This document shows, piece by piece, positions 5,756 through 8,535 of a stretch of 8,535 nt of DNA (positions are counted from its first letter, which is position 1; each line of letters begins with the position of its first letter). The notes beneath the pieces are model-generated. The model worked only from the letters and a program-made list of their open reading frames with translations. It made no database searches and was not told the DNA's origin. This stretch comes from an archaeon (GTDB taxonomy: Archaea > Thermoproteota > Bathyarchaeia > TCS64), in NCBI GenBank assembly GCA_020444005.1, contig JAHLLU010000074.1, forward strand, positions 1 to 8,535, written 5' to 3'. Position numbers and translations under genes: made by a program.

Positions 5756-6925
5756 ATGCAATCCTCGGGGGACAAGCAGCGTTCATTAATGATGTTGATG
5801 GTCATGCAGCTCTGCACTGGCTTCAGCATGGGTATCATATCCCCAATACTGGGATTATTTGTACGTAGCCAAGGACTGAGTATGACTCAGATTGGGCTCG
5901 TGGGTACTGCATCTATGTTAGGGTGGTTTATCTGGGAGCCGATAATGGGTCTGGTGGCTGACAGATTCAACAAACGCCTGATGCTAGCAGGAGCCCTGTT
6001 TTTCTCTACTATTCTCTACGCTCTTTATCCTATGGCGAATACCTTACTTGCTTTCGTGGTACTTGAGTTTGTTAAAACCAGTGTTCTCTCAGCGTACAGC
6101 ATACCGGTCAAGGCGCTTGCAGCTGAGTTGTTGCCCTCTAAGGATCGGGGTAAGGCATATGGCCGGTATATGACGGTTATTAGCTTCGGTGGATTGATCA
6201 GTCCACTTATTGGAGGGTATGTCTCTGAAGTGGCTGGATTCAGTATCCCATTTTACTTAGCGGCAGGTATAGGCATGTTATCTATCATAGCTGTTTTCCG
6301 TATTCAGTACGATGAGCCTGCCCATGACCCCTCGTCCAAGACATCTGATGGATTGAGAAGCCTACTCACGGCCCCAATATTAGCGATATTTAGCGTCAGA
6401 GGATTTTACTTCTTTAACGCCGGGTTCACAGGAAGCTTCCTTTCTATTTATCTGAATGAATCTCCTCACCTGTTGGCATCTGAGTCACAGGTAGGAGTAT
6501 TTTTCACTTTGATGAGACTAGCTGGGGCTGTTTCAAGGTCTGTGTTGGGGGCTTTTTGTGATCGTTTCGGTAAGAAGTTGATGATTAGCGGTAGTTTAGC
6601 TGGTATGGGACTCAGCTACATTGGGTTAACCATGTTAGGTGGTGTGATACCCATGTATCTGATGGGGGCAATGCAGGGGCTTTTCCAGGCAGCAGCTGAC
6701 ACTAGTATGATGCTTCACCTCATCTCTGTGATGCCCAAGGAACGATCAGGATTAACCATGGGCTTGTACTCTGAGTCTGAGAACGTTGGTGGCTTGATCT
6801 CTGCCCCCTCCATGGGATATCTGTACCAGAATTTTGGTGGTAGCTATTCCTTATGGTTGTTATCTGGGGCTTTGCTGGCTAACGCTGGGTATAGCTATCT
6901 TGTTATCCGTGAGAAGGATGCTTAG
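5756..6925 (+). CDS. Major facilitator superfamily transporter
   Basis: A 389-residue integral membrane protein with about 12 hydrophobic segments in two halves, a typical MFS length. The family's motif A (G-x3-DR-x-G/N-K-R/K) is seen twice, at 65-74 (GLVADRFNKR) between segments 2 and 3, and at 265-274 (GAFCDRFGKK) at the equivalent place in the second half. The central loop lies at about 182-202. RGKAYGRYMTVISFGGLISPLIGG (131-154) resembles the segment 4-5 region of drug- and sugar-exporting MFS members. Together this suggests a proton-coupled exporter or metabolite transporter, but the substrate cannot be named. There is no Shine-Dalgarno, so a leaderless mRNA is likely. Codon use leans to G/T endings throughout, unlike the preceding TFB. 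Its stop overlaps that of the convergent small gene by 4 bp. Confidence 0.92.
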   Translation: MQSSGDKQRSLMMLMVMQLCTGFSMGIISPILGLFVRSQGLSMTQIGLVGTASMLGWFIWEPIMGLVADRFNKRLMLAGALFFSTILYALYPMANTLLAFVVLEFVKTSVLSAYSIPVKALAAELLPSKDRGKAYGRYMTVISFGGLISPLIGGYVSEVAGFSIPFYLAAGIGMLSIIAVFRIQYDEPAHDPSSKTSDGLRSLLTAPILAIFSVRGFYFFNAGFTGSFLSIYLNESPHLLASESQVGVFFTLMRLAGAVSRSVLGAFCDRFGKKLMISGSLAGMGLSYIGLTMLGGVIPMYLMGAMQGLFQAAADTSMMLHLISVMPKERSGLTMGLYSESENVGGLISAPSMGYLYQNFGGSYSLWLLSGALLANAGYSYLVIREKDA

Positions 6926-7119
6926 AGAAGCATGTAGACTTGGGTTGATGACTCGTAGGCGACCTGTCCCTGTGCGACAAGGTGGGTCAGGGCTTTCTTG
7001 ATCTGAATTCTGGTCAAGGTGACGTGGAACTCTAGTTCGTTTATCTTTGCTTTTCCTTCCTCAAGAAGTAACGCGAATGTTACTTTGTCGATGTTTGTGA
7101 TCTTTCGTAGGTGTTCCAT
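6922..7119 (-). CDS. Small putative winged-helix DNA-binding protein
   Basis: A 65-residue protein with helix-rich segments at about 11-22 and 26-33, a likely recognition helix at 37-50 (RIQIKKALTHLVAQG) and a short beta wing at 51-64 (QVAYESSTQVYML). This order (helix, turn, helix, then hairpin after 'L..G.V') is the pattern of small archaeal winged-helix regulators. No ligand domain or cysteine cluster is present. The ATG at 7119 is forced: an in-frame TGA lies three codons upstream. No Shine-Dalgarno is seen, but an ATTATATT box lies about 32-40 bases before the start. The stop overlaps the MFS stop by 4 bp. It might regulate itself or the divergent deacylase through the inverted repeat at 7172-7189, which is inference. 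The family assignment is uncertain, and it could also be a small protein of another fold. Confidence 0.65.
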   Translation of the reverse strand: MEHLRKITNIDKVTFALLLEEGKAKINELEFHVTLTRIQIKKALTHLVAQGQVAYESSTQVYMLL

Positions 7120-7150
7120 GTATGTTCAGCCCAAAGACGGCTTTACCCGG

Positions 7151-7158
7151 AATATAAT
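7151..7158 (-). promoter_or_regulatory. TATA-like box of the small winged-helix gene
   Basis: ATTATATT on the minus strand predicts transcription starting near 7130, about 11 bases before the ATG at 7119. Confidence 0.4.
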
Positions 7159-7171
7159 CTTATCGCTCAAA

Positions 7172-7189
7172 GACGAACACAAGTTCGTC
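7172..7189. repeat. Perfect 7-bp inverted repeat, possible operator
   Basis: GACGAAC (7172-7178) and GTTCGTC (7183-7189) are exact reverse complements separated by ACAA. The dyad lies in the 185-bp spacer between the small winged-helix gene and the deacylase, just upstream of the former's TATA-like box. Its size suits a dimeric winged-helix regulator. Outside this dyad and the candidate promoters I see nothing else in the spacer. Confidence 0.5.
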
Positions 7190-7266
7190 AATAAACGATG
7201 TATTTCAATGATTTTACTTAAATTACTCTTGGACAAGGCGAATAAATAGTGCTTGTATCGATGGGG

Positions 7267-7280
7267 GAAACCGCTAAAAC
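7267..7280 (+). promoter_or_regulatory. Candidate BRE/TATA of the deacylase gene
   Basis: GAAACCG followed by CTAAAAC places the transcription start about at the ATG at 7305, consistent with a leaderless mRNA and no Shine-Dalgarno. AATAAATAG at 7240-7248 is an alternative box that would give a longer leader. Confidence 0.35.
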
Positions 7281-7304
7281 CCTCTACACCCAAAATTCCC
7301 TATT

Positions 7305-7769
7305 ATGAACCAATACGAGGAAAAACTCCGAAAATACATCGAAGAACACGAGATAGATGCAGAACTACTCACATTTAATCAATCAACCCACAGCGTAGCT
7401 GATGCAGCTGCCGCTGTAGGAGCCGAGCCAGAGGATTTCGTAAAAAGCATAGCCATGATTGGACCCGATAACCAACTTATCGTAGCCATAGTAAAAGGCG
7501 AACACCGAGCCAGCACAAGCAGGGTCTCCAAAGCCCTCAAGATAGAGCGCCCAAGAATCGCCCAGCCAGATGAGGCGCTAGAGAAAACAGGGTACCCTGT
7601 TGGAGGTACACCTGCTTTCGGATATGAAGCAATTTTTCTCATTGACCCCAAGGTGATGGAGAAGGAGAAAGTGTATAGTGGTGGTGGCTCTGAGCGAGCC
7701 CTCACTTTGATGAGTCCAGAGGAGATGCAGCGAGCTAACGGGGCGAAGCTAGCTCGGGTTCGTAGCTGA
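7305..7769 (+). CDS. YbaK/ProX-type aminoacyl-tRNA deacylase
   Basis: A single-domain member of the YbaK/ProX (INS-like) family, which hydrolyses wrongly charged aminoacyl-tRNAs in trans; cytoplasmic. The 154-residue length is normal. Visible family motifs are THSVADAAAAVG (28-39), the conserved lysine Lys47 in FVKSI (the catalytic Lys46 position of Escherichia coli YbaK), GYPVGGTPAFG (96-106) and YSGGGSERALTLMSPEEM (124-141). Which tRNA it edits (Cys-tRNA-Pro, Ala-tRNA-Pro or another) cannot be read from the sequence. The start ATG is preceded by a TATA-like box at leaderless spacing. Codon composition changes along the gene: by my count 30 of the first 40 codons end in A or C, against 11 of the last 40. 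Confidence 0.9.
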   Translation: MNQYEEKLRKYIEEHEIDAELLTFNQSTHSVADAAAAVGAEPEDFVKSIAMIGPDNQLIVAIVKGEHRASTSRVSKALKIERPRIAQPDEALEKTGYPVGGTPAFGYEAIFLIDPKVMEKEKVYSGGGSERALTLMSPEEMQRANGAKLARVRS

Positions 7770-7774
7770 TTCGA

Positions 7775-7783
7775 TTATTTTTT
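7775..7783 (+). terminator. T6 tract after the deacylase: terminator and/or TATA-like element
   Basis: TTATTTTTT directly follows the deacylase stop. It may terminate that transcript. It also lies about 25-30 bases upstream of the dehydrogenase ATG, where a leaderless promoter would be expected. Confidence 0.4.
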
Positions 7784-7807
7784 CAACTCCTAGTCAAACT
7801 CAATCTC

Positions 7808-8535
7808 ATGAATAGTTACAAGATATTAGCCTTGATCGGTGACGGGATCGCTTATGAGATAGTGCCTGAAGCAGTTAAGGTGTTAACAGCAGTTGAACAG
7901 AAGCATGGTCTTGACCTAGAACTTGTTGGACCATACGAGTTTGGCGCCAAATATTATGCTGATCATGATATGAAGCAGGGCTGGAGCCCAGAGATCACAC
8001 GAGAACTATTGTATGAGGTGGATTGCTGGTTCAAGGGACCAGTGGGGCTCCCAGAGTATCTTGGTAAGCTTCCGGGGCCATATCTACCGATCAACCAGCG
8101 TTTGGATCAGGACTTGTACGCCAATATACGTCCCTGCAGATTGAGGGAGGGTGTTGATGGTGTGCTTAAGGGTCGTACGGCTGGAGATATTGATTTCATT
8201 GTGCTGAGGGAGAACACTGAACACATGTATGTCCGTGTGGGCGGCCTGTTCAGCAGGGCAGGAACAACCGAGCTAGCCGTAGACAACTATATACAGACAC
8301 GAAAAGGCTGTGAACGAATCATCCGCAGAGGCTACGAGCTGGCATTATCAGGAGACTATAAGGGTAAACGTGGCGCCCCACGAGACGGTAAACCAAGACT
8401 CACTGTAGCAGCTAAATGGGGTATCTGTAAGGGTGATGCCTTGTTCAAGGCGGTTGCTGAGGAACTTGAGCCATCCTATCCTGAGGTGGAGACCGAGTAT
8501 AGCTGGATTGATGCTTGGAGCTACTGGGCTATCAT
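7808..8535 (+). CDS. Isocitrate/isopropylmalate-family dehydrogenase, 3' truncated by the window
   Basis: A beta-decarboxylating dehydrogenase using NAD or NADP; 242 complete codons are visible. GDGI (11-14) is the N-terminal signature. Catalytic and substrate positions match Thermus 3-isopropylmalate dehydrogenase (its numbers in brackets): Arg98 and Arg108 (94, 104) in QRLDQDLYANIRP, Arg134 (132) in VLRENTEHMY, Tyr141 (139), Lys203 (185) and metal-binding Asp235 (217). The remaining metal ligands and the NAD/NADP specificity loop lie past the window edge. RENTE rather than RELTGG leans away from classical LeuB toward isocitrate, homoisocitrate or tartrate/malate-type members. The Tyr-Lys spacing is about 16 residues longer than in Thermus LeuB because of a basic, glycine-rich insertion at about 181-197, and Lys203 is followed by Trp. 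The substrate is therefore open. No Shine-Dalgarno is seen. A sharp codon-composition change occurs near codon 151. Confidence 0.88.
   Translation, partial: MNSYKILALIGDGIAYEIVPEAVKVLTAVEQKHGLDLELVGPYEFGAKYYADHDMKQGWSPEITRELLYEVDCWFKGPVGLPEYLGKLPGPYLPINQRLDQDLYANIRPCRLREGVDGVLKGRTAGDIDFIVLRENTEHMYVRVGGLFSRAGTTELAVDNYIQTRKGCERIIRRGYELALSGDYKGKRGAPRDGKPRLTVAAKWGICKGDALFKAVAEELEPSYPEVETEYSWIDAWSYWAI

Noticed and set aside
7172..7189. Intrinsic hairpin terminator for a transcript entering the spacer
   Set aside because: No T-run follows the dyad on either strand, and archaeal termination relies on T-tracts rather than hairpins.
7118..7249. Possible 43-residue plus-strand gene across the spacer upstream of the deacylase
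   Set aside because: It overlaps candidate promoters and the perfect inverted repeat, has no ribosome binding site, and its composition (MYVQPKDGF and onward) resembles no family I know.
1..8535. CRISPR array, tRNA, rRNA, insertion sequence or integrase site
   Set aside because: I found no regularly spaced direct repeats, no cloverleaf-like or rRNA-like stretches, no transposase motifs and no terminal inverted repeats by reading both strands. Weak elements could be missed by eye.

Overview
This window looks archaeal. It encodes a full-length transcription factor B (TFB), and the three enzymes of the archaeal AMP (pentose bisphosphate) pathway: AMP phosphorylase, ribose-1,5-bisphosphate isomerase (R15Pi) and a form III RuBisCO. 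Several genes have a TATA-like element about 25-35 bases before the start codon and little or no Shine-Dalgarno signal, as in leaderless archaeal transcription. The phylum cannot be fixed by eye. The gene set suits an uncultivated heterotrophic lineage (for example Bathyarchaeia- or Asgard-like) or a methanogen relative, but that is inference.

Layout, left to right: the 3' end of a GH114/COG2342-type glycosidase (+, 1-243); AMP phosphorylase (-, 249-1796); form III RuBisCO (+, 1878-3104); an unrecognised two-pass membrane protein (-, 3101-3631); R15Pi (-, 3676-4590); TFB (+, 4756-5715); an MFS transporter (+, 5756-6925); a 65-residue putative winged-helix protein (-, 6922-7119); a YbaK/ProX-type aminoacyl-tRNA deacylase (+, 7305-7769); and the 5' part of an isocitrate/isopropylmalate-family dehydrogenase (+, 7808 to the window edge). 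I see no rRNA, tRNA, CRISPR array, insertion sequence or frameshifted gene.

The core is the AMP pathway in about 4.3 kb. AMP phosphorylase converts AMP plus phosphate to adenine and ribose 1,5-bisphosphate, R15Pi makes ribulose 1,5-bisphosphate, and RuBisCO adds CO2 to give two 3-phosphoglycerates. The catalytic residues I can place by motif are present in all three. The genes are not one operon. AMP phosphorylase and RuBisCO are divergent across 81 bp that hold a single TATA-like element usable on both strands, and R15Pi is divergent from TFB across 165 bp that hold two inverted repeats. An unknown membrane protein lies between RuBisCO and R15Pi.

Other points of interest are tail-to-tail gene ends that abut or overlap by 4 bp, a perfect inverted repeat in front of the small putative DNA-binding protein, and sharp switches in synonymous codon composition (A/C-ending to G/T-ending) inside single genes. 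I did not find a clearly new biological system. The strongest leads are the regulatory layout of the AMP pathway, with its embedded membrane protein and adjacent TFB, and the codon-composition mosaic.
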